Counted from the stretch's first letter, positions 53,487 to 62,590 are shown. The stretch is 64,000 bases of DNA from an uncultured Eubacteriales bacterium (GCA_910583765.1 CAJTYS010000019.1:9442-73441), one strand, 5' to 3'. The notes: generated by a model not told the origin, from the letters alone. Program-made: numbers and translations.

Positions 53487-56400
53487 CTATCTAATCGTCT
53501 TCTCAATCATTTCTAGTAAAATCGCTACCCTATCGTTCACACCCAAATCATCAAACTCATCCAATGCGTCTTCAATGATATTACGCAGTACGCTTCCTGT
53601 TCCTTCGTCTATCTTATCGTAATATCTCTCTATTCTATTGCCGTTCTTGCCTACAAATGAAAGCTTCATTTTACCATCGTTACTTTCATCATGAATCTGT
53701 TCAATCGCTGTTTTTATTGCTTTTAACTCCTTCACAAAATCCTCAAATGAGCATTCCGCCCAGTTTTCTATATAGATATCTGTGACAGCCTTGACCAGCC
53801 TTTTTGCCACTTCTACGTCATTATATACATTTAATTTCTCAATACAAGACATGAACATCGTTACTCTCCCACTATGCAAGCCTTGTTTTGAAATATCGCT
53901 TTGCTGGTCATACCATTCTTTTAAGACATGGAATAGATTTGCTTTTTTCCCCCCACAAAACACGTCGTATATAGCATCAACAGCATTATTCTGCATCCAT
54001 GCCAAATAACCCTCAAAAGCATTGAACACTTGATGGATTGCTGAATATGTGGCTTCTAAAGAACCTGTATCAAATTCTTCTGGCAATGTTATGAACAAAA
54101 TTTCAAAAGGATTATATTCCATCTTTTGCAAAAGCCTTTTAAGGGCCTTCATGTTTCTTCGTATTTGTTCATTATTTTCATAAGCATCGATATTCGCGGC
54201 ATTTCTTGTGACTAGCGGTAAAGCTCTGAACCACCTCTGCATACAAAGCAAAATATCATTGATTCTATTGTCTGTCAGATTTCTATTATCCTGGACATGG
54301 AATAAATCTTTCAAGCCACTAATGTATTGTTCTTTCTGAATGTCTTCTTTCGATACAAATAGAGAGTATTGTTCTGATGATTCGCACATATTAACCACAA
54401 TATTGGCCTCTAATTGCACCTCCATATCTATGAAATAAAAAACTAAATCCTCCCGTCTCTTAGAAAAAGCGTACGCTAAATAAATGGGAATGACTCCTTT
54501 TCTAAGGCCATATGGTGGTGCCGTCAATATTTGGATCAATTCTGAAACTCTTTGTTTTTTATCGCAACATGAATCTATGAAATCATCCATTTGCTTGATA
54601 ATCTCTCTTAGATTCCCCTCTTCCTTATTTTCTAGAAGACCTGTCCCACAAAAAAGCGACCGATAAATTGTTGCTTCCTGATTTGTTCCAGAATAAAAAT
54701 CTTCTCCATCCTTGTGTTCTAAAATAGCCTCAACGATATTTAGTCTAGCTTTCTTTGTTTGTCCGGTGCTAATTGTTGCTCTATTTATGATTTCGTTATT
54801 GATGATCGGAGATTTTTGAAATAACAATTCACAACAAGCATTCACTGCGCTTTCTGGTCTTCTATCGCTGCTATATTTTATCTCCTGGCCATCAAAGTAT
54901 AATACCTTACAAGAATCATCCTCATCATAGACATCCGATAATATATCTTGTACTTCTTTTGTTATGTCCTCTTGTAATAAAGGCATCTCTCTTTGCATAA
55001 TTTCATGGTCTATAGTGAATGCTTGATTTCCCTTTAAATCTTGGATGATTTCATAATCTCTCAATTGTTTTTCAATCTTTATAGATTGTTTAGGCACCAC
55101 CACAACAAGATTTCTGCACTCTAATGATTCAAGGTGCTTCTCCACCTGTTCCTGTCTGATTGGTGAAAAACTATATAGCGTAACCACTTTGCCATCCGCA
55201 TTATCATCTTTATCGAAAAGTGTCGCTGCATTCTCGATACTTAAAAAGGTTCCTATATCCAGGTATTCATGTTTAAAATACCTGGTAATATAATGCTCTG
55301 TATTATACTTGCGCGGGACCACAAAAAACTCTCCTGAAATCTGAGACAGGGCCCTTGCATAATTAACATTTGCTCCCTTCATACTTCTTTGTTTATTGAT
55401 CTCAGTCTTAAGCACAGATCCCGCACGTGTTTTAAATACGTATTCCCGAGTTGAGCTTTTCTTGTATATCAGTTCCTTTTTAACCAGCCCGCAAATAACC
55501 TCATCTGTTCCTAACGCATTGACCGCTAGTGGCAAATACTTATCATCCGCAGGAATCTCGTCTTCTTTATTGACTATGAGAATGATTGCTAATGTTTTTA
55601 TTACCTTTTTTTCTTCATCCGTATCGCATTTAGAAATGGCATGCTCTGCTGCGAGCCATAGATTATGGACCATTTCATTTGATATCTCTTTTTTAAACAA
55701 ACTGCTAAAATAATCGTATATCAAATCCGCCCCGATCGACCAATCATCATGCGCAGTATGTTCTGCTACAAATCTAGCCATACTATGTGGTTCATCATTT
55801 GAGATAAATGTAAACAGGGTTCTTTCATTCTGAGCCACTTTTTCGCTAACATTCAGTAGCAGATACGCAGCAATTGGATTCAAAGGGTAGCAACCATGTA
55901 ATACAATATGTATAAATTCCTCTTTCTTGAAATTAGCTCTAAAAACCGGAAATTGAAAATATTTTTTCTCTGCTTCGCCTCCCAGTAGCCTATCATATCC
56001 TGGGATCGTTTTAAGTTCATCGGTTTTTTTGTTAATTGCGCTTTTTACTAATTCGTAATTATTTTTTGAAGACGTTATAAAATATTTTTCAATTATCCGC
56101 CCTTCTATCCCTGTAAAACCATTTATGATCTCCTGAGACAAATGCTTGCCATACTCTTTTATGCTCTTATGGGCGACCATTGTAATAAAAACCTGCGCAT
56201 TATGTGATTCTGCCGCAAGTTCACAAATATCCTGTAGAAGCTTCATGTTATTTCCAGCCGATTTGCCATCCTGCCCCTCGATAAACTTGCTAAACTCATC
56301 AAAAATAATGTAAATCCCGCTATACCCATAATCTTCGACTAGTTTTTCACTAACACTTTTATATAACGGGAGCACATCCGACACTGCAAGAGGATTAAAC

Positions 56401-57071
56401 TCTGTTCCAGCCGCAACCTTTGGATGTATCGCTGAAAATATATCTAATGCTTTCTGCGAAAATCGCTTAATATCAGCCTTTAATTCTGAGACATCAATAT
56501 TATAATGCTTCAGTTCTTTTATAAACTGACGGTAAGTTTCTGGATAATTATTTTGCCAATCCTCTATCCTATCTACTGCGATAGAATAAAAAGTAACTGG
56601 TGCCACCTCTTCTATCCCATCTCTCTTTAATGCATCGTTTAACGCAAATAGGAATGCCTGGTTCAAATCATTTTTAGAGTCATTTAAAATAACAGGCAGA
56701 AATTTCTTTTTATTTTCCCAAACAGCTAAGACATCTTTAGCTACTTTTTCGCCAATTTCATCAATGCGCTTTATTTTTGATACGACCTGGGAGATAATAC
56801 CCCTATTCCTATCGTTCCTTGCCATTGAAAGAATCGCTAGAAGCATAAGAAGTAAATGGGATTTTCCCTTTCCATAAGGCCCCACAAGTAACGTTGCCTG
56901 TTCCTTGTTCTGTAAGACAGCTTGGAGATATTCATCCATAAATTCAATGGAAGATTTAGTTGGTATATAGTTTAAAAGCTTGTCCTTTTTATTAAGACTT
57001 AAATATAGATTAATCGCAGTTTTAAAACTACTATTAAATTCTATTATTTCGCCTAGATTATTTATTGCCAT
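53487..57071 (-). CDS. Large ATPase of phosphorothioation-type system (SspC-like)
   Basis: A 1194-residue P-loop ATPase. Walker A GPYGKGKSHL is at residues 64-73 and a Walker B strand GIYIIFDEFSKFI lies near residue 255. The N-terminal ~480 residues form an ATPase module of the BrxC/DUF6079-like kind (FINNDEPHS, SIGADLIYDYF), and the rest is helical. In Ssp systems an ATPase is required for modification; size and position between the DUF4007 gene and the cysteine desulfurase fit. Assignment to SspC is by context, not by close recognition. Confidence 0.72.
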   Translation of the reverse strand: MAINNLGEIIEFNSSFKTAINLYLSLNKKDKLLNYIPTKSSIEFMDEYLQAVLQNKEQATLLVGPYGKGKSHLLLMLLAILSMARNDRNRGIISQVVSKIKRIDEIGEKVAKDVLAVWENKKKFLPVILNDSKNDLNQAFLFALNDALKRDGIEEVAPVTFYSIAVDRIEDWQNNYPETYRQFIKELKHYNIDVSELKADIKRFSQKALDIFSAIHPKVAAGTEFNPLAVSDVLPLYKSVSEKLVEDYGYSGIYIIFDEFSKFIEGQDGKSAGNNMKLLQDICELAAESHNAQVFITMVAHKSIKEYGKHLSQEIINGFTGIEGRIIEKYFITSSKNNYELVKSAINKKTDELKTIPGYDRLLGGEAEKKYFQFPVFRANFKKEEFIHIVLHGCYPLNPIAAYLLLNVSEKVAQNERTLFTFISNDEPHSMARFVAEHTAHDDWSIGADLIYDYFSSLFKKEISNEMVHNLWLAAEHAISKCDTDEEKKVIKTLAIILIVNKEDEIPADDKYLPLAVNALGTDEVICGLVKKELIYKKSSTREYVFKTRAGSVLKTEINKQRSMKGANVNYARALSQISGEFFVVPRKYNTEHYITRYFKHEYLDIGTFLSIENAATLFDKDDNADGKVVTLYSFSPIRQEQVEKHLESLECRNLVVVVPKQSIKIEKQLRDYEIIQDLKGNQAFTIDHEIMQREMPLLQEDITKEVQDILSDVYDEDDSCKVLYFDGQEIKYSSDRRPESAVNACCELLFQKSPIINNEIINRATISTGQTKKARLNIVEAILEHKDGEDFYSGTNQEATIYRSLFCGTGLLENKEEGNLREIIKQMDDFIDSCCDKKQRVSELIQILTAPPYGLRKGVIPIYLAYAFSKRREDLVFYFIDMEVQLEANIVVNMCESSEQYSLFVSKEDIQKEQYISGLKDLFHVQDNRNLTDNRINDILLCMQRWFRALPLVTRNAANIDAYENNEQIRRNMKALKRLLQKMEYNPFEILFITLPEEFDTGSLEATYSAIHQVFNAFEGYLAWMQNNAVDAIYDVFCGGKKANLFHVLKEWYDQQSDISKQGLHSGRVTMFMSCIEKLNVYNDVEVAKRLVKAVTDIYIENWAECSFEDFVKELKAIKTAIEQIHDESNDGKMKLSFVGKNGNRIERYYDKIDEGTGSVLRNIIEDALDEFDDLGVNDRVAILLEMIEKTIR

Positions 57072-57086
57072 GGCAACCCTTTCTAC

Positions 57087-57956
57087 TTATCTATGTTTGT
57101 CATAATACTCATGCAGAACGCTCATGGGTGTAAATTTTTTTATTTTATAAATCATATCAAGGCCTGCTGTACGATCAACTTGTATATATCCCATGGTATC
57201 CAACTTATCAAGCAGTTCATTGATAACTATTGGAGTCAATTGATATATACTTTTCAATCCACACTCATCTGATATCGCCTTTTCAATAGAAATCGCCTTC
57301 GTATCACCCATTAAAACCGCTAATTCATAAAGTATGTTCCACTCATTGATTGATCTCCTATCTGGATGGCCTTTTGCGTATTTTCTTCCGGAGTTCTTGA
57401 TTAGCTTCAAGTTGTTGAACGGAGATATATTTTTGTCTTCTGGGTCATGAACCTCTTTAGATTTACTGTACATGTTTAGTAAAATATCCACATCATTTCT
57501 TACAGATTTCTCTGAAAAATTTTGTCCTTCTGTATATTTTGTGATCTCTCTGCAAAGGATCTGGCTTATCTGATCTTTATCTAATTCTTCTTCATCACAT
57601 CTATTGAAGTACATATACCAACTTGTGGCACCTTCTGCGTTTCTTGTGATGGATGAATGCAGTATCCACAATGTAAAATCATCTTCCAGATATAAATCCT
57701 TGTCAGCAATAAGTTCCCCGAGTTCTGTTAAGAAGGCACCCTCTTTCGGTTTTTCCTCCATTAATCTGAACGCCTTCATCCAATATCTCAGTGATTTGAC
57801 CATATTATTACCTATGCCAAAAATATCAGCTCCACTTTTACCCTGAAATACACTTGGATTTTTAGGTACTATGATTAGCCCCTTATTGAGCCATCCCTCT
57901 CTTAACGCAAACTTCTCATGCCCTTGAATTTTAAATTTAATCCTGCCTTTTGCCAT
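57087..57956 (-). CDS. DUF4007 protein (SspB-like)
   Basis: A 289-residue protein with the family hallmark at its start: FKIQGHEKFALREGWLNKGL (residues 8-27), then GADIFGIGNNMVKSLRYWMKAF and LGELIADKDLYLEDDFTLWILH. DUF4007 proteins occur next to PAPS-reductase-like proteins in phosphorothioation loci; as I recall they correspond to SspB, the nickase of the single-strand Ssp system. The ATG at 57956 follows AGAGG with an eight-base spacer and begins two bases after the preceding stop. The longer frame overlaps the previous gene and is not needed. Confidence 0.82.
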   Translation of the reverse strand: MAKGRIKFKIQGHEKFALREGWLNKGLIIVPKNPSVFQGKSGADIFGIGNNMVKSLRYWMKAFRLMEEKPKEGAFLTELGELIADKDLYLEDDFTLWILHSSITRNAEGATSWYMYFNRCDEEELDKDQISQILCREITKYTEGQNFSEKSVRNDVDILLNMYSKSKEVHDPEDKNISPFNNLKLIKNSGRKYAKGHPDRRSINEWNILYELAVLMGDTKAISIEKAISDECGLKSIYQLTPIVINELLDKLDTMGYIQVDRTAGLDMIYKIKKFTPMSVLHEYYDKHR

Positions 57957-57958
57957 GG

Positions 57959-59689
57959 CTATGACCTCTTTATACATAAAACCTTTCTCATATAACACCC
58001 GGCATCAAAATGTCCGATACACTTTGTGCATCTTTTGCACTTTTTATCATCAATTGTATAAGATATTTCATCAATATTATTACTCTTTATACTGATCGCA
58101 TCGTATTTACATACACTCTCGCAAGCTTTGCATCCTAGACACATCTGGTATTTAGTCAGTTGACACTTTATTTTGCCTTCTGCCGCAGCTATTGTTTTAG
58201 CTCCAGCGATATGAATATTTTTAATGATTACTTTTAGTTTTGTCGTTCCTTTCCTGCCCTGCAAAATTAGAGCTACCTTTCCGCCTCTATCCATGATATA
58301 TACTTCGCCTAGCCGTTTATTTCCAAGCTCTCTGTTTATATAACCAAATGGTTTAAATAATTCATAGAGTTCTTCTGTAACAGGCTTCTGTAGCTCATAA
58401 TTAAATGCGTTTTCATCTGTGGCACATGGCTCAAACATAACAACAGATGTTTGAGCCGCAGGCAGACCATTTCCCCCTTGTCTAGCCTTCCATCCACCCT
58501 CATCAATATATTGCTCTGGATCTGGTTTGCCTATCATATCCGCAAAATTTACTAGCAGCTTACGCCAATGGATGTACTGATCGTACATATGCACTTTAGC
58601 CAAAAATTCTGACCAAGTCCCATTATTGGGGCAACACCAGCAGCCCACTCTAGTCCATCCCAGTCTATATGCATAATTGAAATCTATCCCTGTTGTCAAT
58701 AGATAAAGCCACACATCATAATCATTCCATTCTATGATTGGAGAAATCACCTTTTGTTTTGCGATTTTCGAACTATTGCTTTCCCGATCATATTTACTTC
58801 TGTTCGCCGATTCGCTGCGTCGAATACCCTGAAAACTCAAAATGCTAGTTTTGTCCTTAAAAGCTGATGATATTGTTTTTTGGATTGCCCCAGTTTTAAA
58901 AACTGTGCAGCACCACCTCATAACTCTGCTAGGCGGTCCGACAATGCTGCATAGATCTTCAAAATCTTTTTCTCTATTTTTTGCAGTAAGTATTCTTACC
59001 CCTTGTGACTCTTCATTTTTATTAAATCGTTTTTTATATTCCAGTGTATAGGGGAACTCAAGAGTCGTATCGCCAAAAACATGGAGAACTTTATTCGTTC
59101 CAAGGGCCTTGTTTACAATATGTGATGTAACGGTAGAATCCTTACCACCGCTGAATGACACCATCATGTCGGCAATGTCATACGTCTCTTTATATTGTTG
59201 AACATATTGAACGGCTTCTTCTGTGATATCATTATAATGATCAATATTTGCTTTCACAAACCGATCTTTAAATATGTTGAAGTATTTATAATCAAGTCCA
59301 TCCAAATGTTTTTCATATTTTTCTTTTAAGAACCTGATCTCTGCAAGAGATTTTTGGTTCACCTCTGTCACCGACAATCTAACCTTTTGACCATCTATGA
59401 TATAACTATTGCCTCCATACCAAGCAGAAGATTTCTGAAACTTGAAAGCATCACCAAATAATATTAAGGAAATCAACACATTCTCTTCTGGAAAGACCGG
59501 TCTTAAATCCGTAGCTATATATACTCCTTCTTTTCCACAAATCGGGCAGGTCTTTTCATAAATTGGAATGTTACAATCATCACACCAGTAGATGGTTGAT
59601 GCGATTTGGGTCTCACATCCACAATCAGGATTCGTACAAATATTACCCTTCATTGGCACTTGACATTTAGGGCACACTCTCTCTAACAT
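57959..59689 (-). CDS. PAPS-reductase/PP-loop enzyme with zinc ribbons and 4Fe-4S domain (SspD/DndC-like)
   Basis: A 576-residue multi-domain enzyme. Two zinc-ribbon-like Cys clusters open it (VCPKCQ, CTNPDCGC, WCDDCN, CPICG within residues 6-52). The PP-loop SGGKDST is at 181-186, preceded by VSF, and the PAPS-reductase fold continues to about 480 with CCTVFKTG, GWTRVGCWCCPNNG. The C-terminus (about 515-575) is ferredoxin-like: CLGCKACESVCKYDAISIK and a second Cys cluster. The family activates DNA phosphate with ATP for sulfur insertion in phosphorothioation. GGAG with a five-base spacer precedes the ATG; first gene of the operon. Confidence 0.88.
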   Translation of the reverse strand: MLERVCPKCQVPMKGNICTNPDCGCETQIASTIYWCDDCNIPIYEKTCPICGKEGVYIATDLRPVFPEENVLISLILFGDAFKFQKSSAWYGGNSYIIDGQKVRLSVTEVNQKSLAEIRFLKEKYEKHLDGLDYKYFNIFKDRFVKANIDHYNDITEEAVQYVQQYKETYDIADMMVSFSGGKDSTVTSHIVNKALGTNKVLHVFGDTTLEFPYTLEYKKRFNKNEESQGVRILTAKNREKDFEDLCSIVGPPSRVMRWCCTVFKTGAIQKTISSAFKDKTSILSFQGIRRSESANRSKYDRESNSSKIAKQKVISPIIEWNDYDVWLYLLTTGIDFNYAYRLGWTRVGCWCCPNNGTWSEFLAKVHMYDQYIHWRKLLVNFADMIGKPDPEQYIDEGGWKARQGGNGLPAAQTSVVMFEPCATDENAFNYELQKPVTEELYELFKPFGYINRELGNKRLGEVYIMDRGGKVALILQGRKGTTKLKVIIKNIHIAGAKTIAAAEGKIKCQLTKYQMCLGCKACESVCKYDAISIKSNNIDEISYTIDDKKCKRCTKCIGHFDAGCYMRKVLCIKRS

Positions 59690-59794
59690 ATATTCTCCTA
59701 CAATTGTTTTATCTCATTTTCTTCCAATATTACCTTTAGCTTTTGTATTTGACTTTTCGCCTAAGATATCTCCGTCTGCACCTTCACAATTTAT

Positions 59795-59800
59795 ATTATA
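59795..59800 (-). promoter_or_regulatory. Probable -10 of the phosphorothioation-type operon
   Basis: A perfect TATAAT on the minus strand, about 105 bases upstream of the first gene. The -35 region at the right distance is weak, which is compatible with dependence on a regulator bound at the palindrome just upstream. Confidence 0.4.
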
Positions 59801-59825
59801 CCATTCAATCACACAAATACCATTA

Positions 59826-59843
59826 ATAAAACAGCTGTTTTAT
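59826..59843. promoter_or_regulatory. Perfect 18-base palindrome upstream of the operon promoter
   Basis: ATAAAACAGCTGTTTTAT is its own reverse complement over all 18 bases. It lies about 140 bases upstream of the first gene and immediately upstream of the -35 position, between the operon and the reverse transcriptase gene. It is likely a binding site for a dimeric regulator. Confidence 0.5.
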
Positions 59844-59883
59844 AGGTTCCTCTAATTTTTGTTAGGCTTAATAGGACCAGGCT

Positions 59884-59912
59884 TGCTAATTTTCTGTTTC
59901 GCAAATGTTGCC
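59884..59912. repeat. 29-base direct repeat, left copy
   Basis: Begins TGCTAATTTTCTG and ends AAATGTTGCC; 25 of 29 bases match the copy at 62165-62193 in the same orientation, 2.28 kb away. The two copies enclose the reverse transcriptase and the decayed gene. Confidence 0.6.
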
Positions 59913-59932
59913 CCTTACTATTTTCTAAATTT

Positions 59933-61279
59933 TTACTTATTTTTTACAATTTGAGCAATTATCTTTGAAGCTAAATTGTTTGTATTTTGTGTTACATTTT
60001 GTATAAAAAATTTTCTTTCATCTCTTGGAAGTAATTCTGAAGCAATTAGCAGCGCTCTTTGTCCCCACACTCCAAGACCATTGTAGTCTTGTTTCAACTC
60101 TCGTATCCATGACGTTTGCTTTGTTGAATAAGCTGCTAAAATTATCTCTCTCTTTATATAATCTGACGAATTATTATATATTTCCACCAATTGTGTAATA
60201 TGGTTAAATTTATCTGTTTTAGCAAATAAATTAAAAATGGTTATTTGCAGAAATTCGTTTGATCTAATTATAGGATTACTCAACAACTTTATCAACTTTT
60301 CTCCTACATCTTCAAGAACTATATCGCTCTCTTGTGCAATAGAAGAAAAATATAATGCAATATCACTAATTGATGCATATGGATCCGAGGAATATGTATT
60401 GACTGTCTCTATCATTTTCTCCTCTAATTTATTAATTGGATTATCTTTAAGCATGTCATTGCATTTTTGTAAGAAATCCTTTTTAGTATACATTTTAGTT
60501 TTATGTCTCTGCATACTCAATTTTAAAGAATCCAATACTTTTGCCAATTCATAGATTACGATTTGTCCTTCACTTTTTGAATTAACAAAAACAATTATAT
60601 CATCAGAGTATCGGCAATAATCATACCTTTTCATTAACAATTTTTCATCAAGTGGCATAAGGCACATTTCAGCAAGTAAATGCATTGCATGCGGCCCTAT
60701 TGGAATACCCTGCGATACAGTCTGCGTAGTATTTTGCAACATTCTTTTAATTGACCTAATAACTTGATTTTCTAATTCACATTCAATTAATTGATTTTCT
60801 AATGTATGATGGTAAATTCTATTATAAAAATCATCAATGTCTATATAAACAGCAAAATTATACTGATTCATTTTTTCCTTTGATGTATTCCAAAAATTTT
60901 TCCAGGCCTCTTTTCTTGCATACATCTTTCCATCAGTAGTTGGTCTAAACCTATAATTAAACACTCTTTTCTCCTCTATTGATAAACGCCTTTTTTCTAT
61001 TTTATTTCCATATTGGTATATTAGCGCTACAATTAAAATATTGTCAATAGGGTCTAATTGTATTGCCACTCGGTAAGAATATTCATCTTTAGGTATGATA
61101 AATCTTCGATATTGCTGCCAATTATAATTTTCAATTTCAATTGAAAGCAATTCAATAATCAAAATTCCTTCATCCCCAAATAAAATTTCATACTCTTTCA
61201 ATGTTGGGAACAAATCGGTATCCTTCTCTTTCTTAATATGATTTATGGCCCATCTTATTGATGCTTCTTGTAATTTCAT
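59933..61279 (-). CDS. Reverse transcriptase, unknown-group/Abi-like, with helical C-terminal domain
   Basis: A 448-residue RNA-directed DNA polymerase. RT blocks are in order: FAVYIDIDDFYNRIYHH with the first Asp at 147, QGIPIGPHAMHLLAEM (190-205), and catalytic YSDD at 224-227 in CRYSDDIIVF. It lacks group II intron maturase or HNH domains and retron-type VTG; about 150 residues of helical repeats follow the RT core (IKREIILAAYSTKQTSWIREL, WGQRALLIASELLP). Such architecture is found in Abi and DRT anti-phage reverse transcriptases; the exact group cannot be assigned. GAGG precedes the ATG at 61279, overlapping the stop of a decayed gene. Confidence 0.85.
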   Translation of the reverse strand: MKLQEASIRWAINHIKKEKDTDLFPTLKEYEILFGDEGILIIELLSIEIENYNWQQYRRFIIPKDEYSYRVAIQLDPIDNILIVALIYQYGNKIEKRRLSIEEKRVFNYRFRPTTDGKMYARKEAWKNFWNTSKEKMNQYNFAVYIDIDDFYNRIYHHTLENQLIECELENQVIRSIKRMLQNTTQTVSQGIPIGPHAMHLLAEMCLMPLDEKLLMKRYDYCRYSDDIIVFVNSKSEGQIVIYELAKVLDSLKLSMQRHKTKMYTKKDFLQKCNDMLKDNPINKLEEKMIETVNTYSSDPYASISDIALYFSSIAQESDIVLEDVGEKLIKLLSNPIIRSNEFLQITIFNLFAKTDKFNHITQLVEIYNNSSDYIKREIILAAYSTKQTSWIRELKQDYNGLGVWGQRALLIASELLPRDERKFFIQNVTQNTNNLASKIIAQIVKNK

Positions 61280-61289
61280 TTTTACATCC

Positions 61290-61718
61290 TCATATAAAAT
61301 AATTATCAACTGGCAAAAAACAACTTTTAGTTTGGAGATTAATAACTTGCTTCCACTTTCTAAGTGTTTCACAAGGAAAAATGTTGATTCTCGTTAATTC
61401 AGCATCCGTTATTTTATGATCAAGTTCATATACGTTCCCATCAAGTTGACAAGTAATGGTCAGTTCTTTTTCTGTTGTTAGATGTGATATTAAATTGATT
61501 ACTGTTGCACTATCTACTCAAGGCTGTTCCTTCCAATCTTTTAAAACATAAAAGGCATCCAATCCTCTATCTTGTTCCATTTTGATGTGTCATGCCGGGC
61601 AATAGGACACCTTAACTTCAAATCCTGTGCCATTGTCTAACCGTTGTAATTCGTATTTACAGTTGCGACTACAGGAACCATTGTTTCCTTCCTCATCACA
61701 CCTGCTTTCCTTGGATAG
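61290..61718 (-). pseudogene. Decayed gene immediately upstream of the reverse transcriptase
   Basis: One reading frame stays protein-like for about 430 bases but is broken by two in-frame TGA codons (after VKVSYCPA and after DWKEQP). Its first part is Cys-rich (CDEEGNNGSCSRNCKYEL), its last part reads VINLISHLTTEKELTITCQ and on to a TGA at 61290 that overlaps the reverse transcriptase ribosome binding site. The intact gene was probably the first gene of the same unit. No family was recognised. Confidence 0.5.
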
Positions 61719-61927
61719 CTATATTATGCCTTTTTGTGGTGTCAAAAGCAATGATTTTTGATATGGAAATTGCCGTTATGAACTTCTATGATTTCTGTTT
61801 GTACGCAGGTGCTCTGTCAAAATCTCCAGTATTCGGGCAAGATATTACTCAAATTGTTTCTGCTCTTTTTCTAAAAACCTTGATAAAAATGATAAGGCTT
61901 TGCGTTTCTGCGGTCTTGTTTATATAC

Positions 61928-61982
61928 AAAAAAGACCTCTAAAGATCATGTTATCACTCTCCTTAAAGGCCTGTTTCGCTAA
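61928..61982 (-). terminator. Probable terminator on the minus strand
   Basis: On the minus strand AGGCCTTTAAGGA (61970-61982) pairs with TCTTTAGAGGTCT (61933-61945), including several G-U pairs, and is followed by TTTTTTG. It would end transcripts arriving from the second hicAB. Confidence 0.5.
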
Positions 61983-62164
61983 GTAATTGTATTGTTTGTT
62001 TTCTGATTGAGCAAAAATATTTTTCCTAGATAGCAAAATTGGGTTACCGAGAATAAATTCATTGCTGGAACTCAGCGTGTTCTTTGTTGTTATTAATTAT
62101 TTTTACTTAAGTTTTATGCAAATACACACCTGTTTTTACTTCAATTACATTATTTATTCGGGAT

Positions 62165-62193
62165 TGCTGATTTTCTGTTGCCAAAATGTTGCC
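62165..62193. repeat. 29-base direct repeat, right copy
   Basis: Begins TGCTGATTTTCTG and ends AAATGTTGCC, containing the tandem TGTTGCC-AAAA-TGTTGCC. Partner of 59884-59912. The 13-mer AAAATGTTGCCGA at its end recurs at 63051-63063. Confidence 0.6.
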
Positions 62194-62227
62194 GACTTCA
62201 CAATAACATAAATAACATATTTGAATT

Positions 62228-62590
62228 TTATTTTGAATAAACCACATCATTTCTTGAAAGAAGATACACGCAATATTGATTCATACTTATACCTTCCCTT
62301 TTTGAATGCTCAGCCAGCATTCGATGCAAACTGCGAGGTATTCTCAATTTAAATTGACCAGAATAATTTTCCAAATCATCTGGTTCATTAATCTCGATAC
62401 CATCTTCAAGCGCGGCTTCAATCCATGCCCTCTTAGCATCCACTGCGTTTGCTATCGCATGTTCCACTGTTTCGCCACAAGTAATACATCCCGGAAGATC
62501 AGGATAAGAAACCACAAATCCCTCTTCATCCTTATCTTCCACAATCTCCATCCGATAAGATAATGCCATATATTCATTCAGCGTTTTCAT
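62228..62590 (-). CDS. hicB: HicB family antitoxin, second system
   Basis: A 120-residue antitoxin: ALSYRMEIVEDKDEEGFVVSYPDLPGCITCGETVEHAIANAVDAKRAW forms the RNase-H-like fold, and FKLRIPRSLHRMLAEHSKREGISMNQYCVYLLS the ribbon-helix-helix. It follows its HicA gene with an overlap of 17 bases. The protein differs clearly from the HicB at 29388, so the pairs are not recent duplicates. A start at 62590 is preferred over a GTG five codons earlier. Confidence 0.9.
   Translation of the reverse strand: MKTLNEYMALSYRMEIVEDKDEEGFVVSYPDLPGCITCGETVEHAIANAVDAKRAWIEAALEDGIEINEPDDLENYSGQFKLRIPRSLHRMLAEHSKREGISMNQYCVYLLSRNDVVYSK

Larger units (their letters stand above)
61719..62227. other. AT-rich intergenic region, no gene seen
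   Basis: About 500 bases between the decayed gene and hicB. It contains a likely terminator and the right copy of the 29-base repeat; the 68-codon frame on the plus strand lacks a ribosome binding site. Confidence 0.4.

Noticed and set aside
61290..61718. Selenoprotein interpretation of the two internal TGA codons
   Set aside because: No selenocysteine insertion element was recognised after either TGA and the final stop is also TGA; decay is simpler.
61736..61942. 68-codon plus-strand frame near the reverse transcriptase
   Set aside because: No ribosome binding site, no recognisable features, and it overlaps a terminator-like hairpin.
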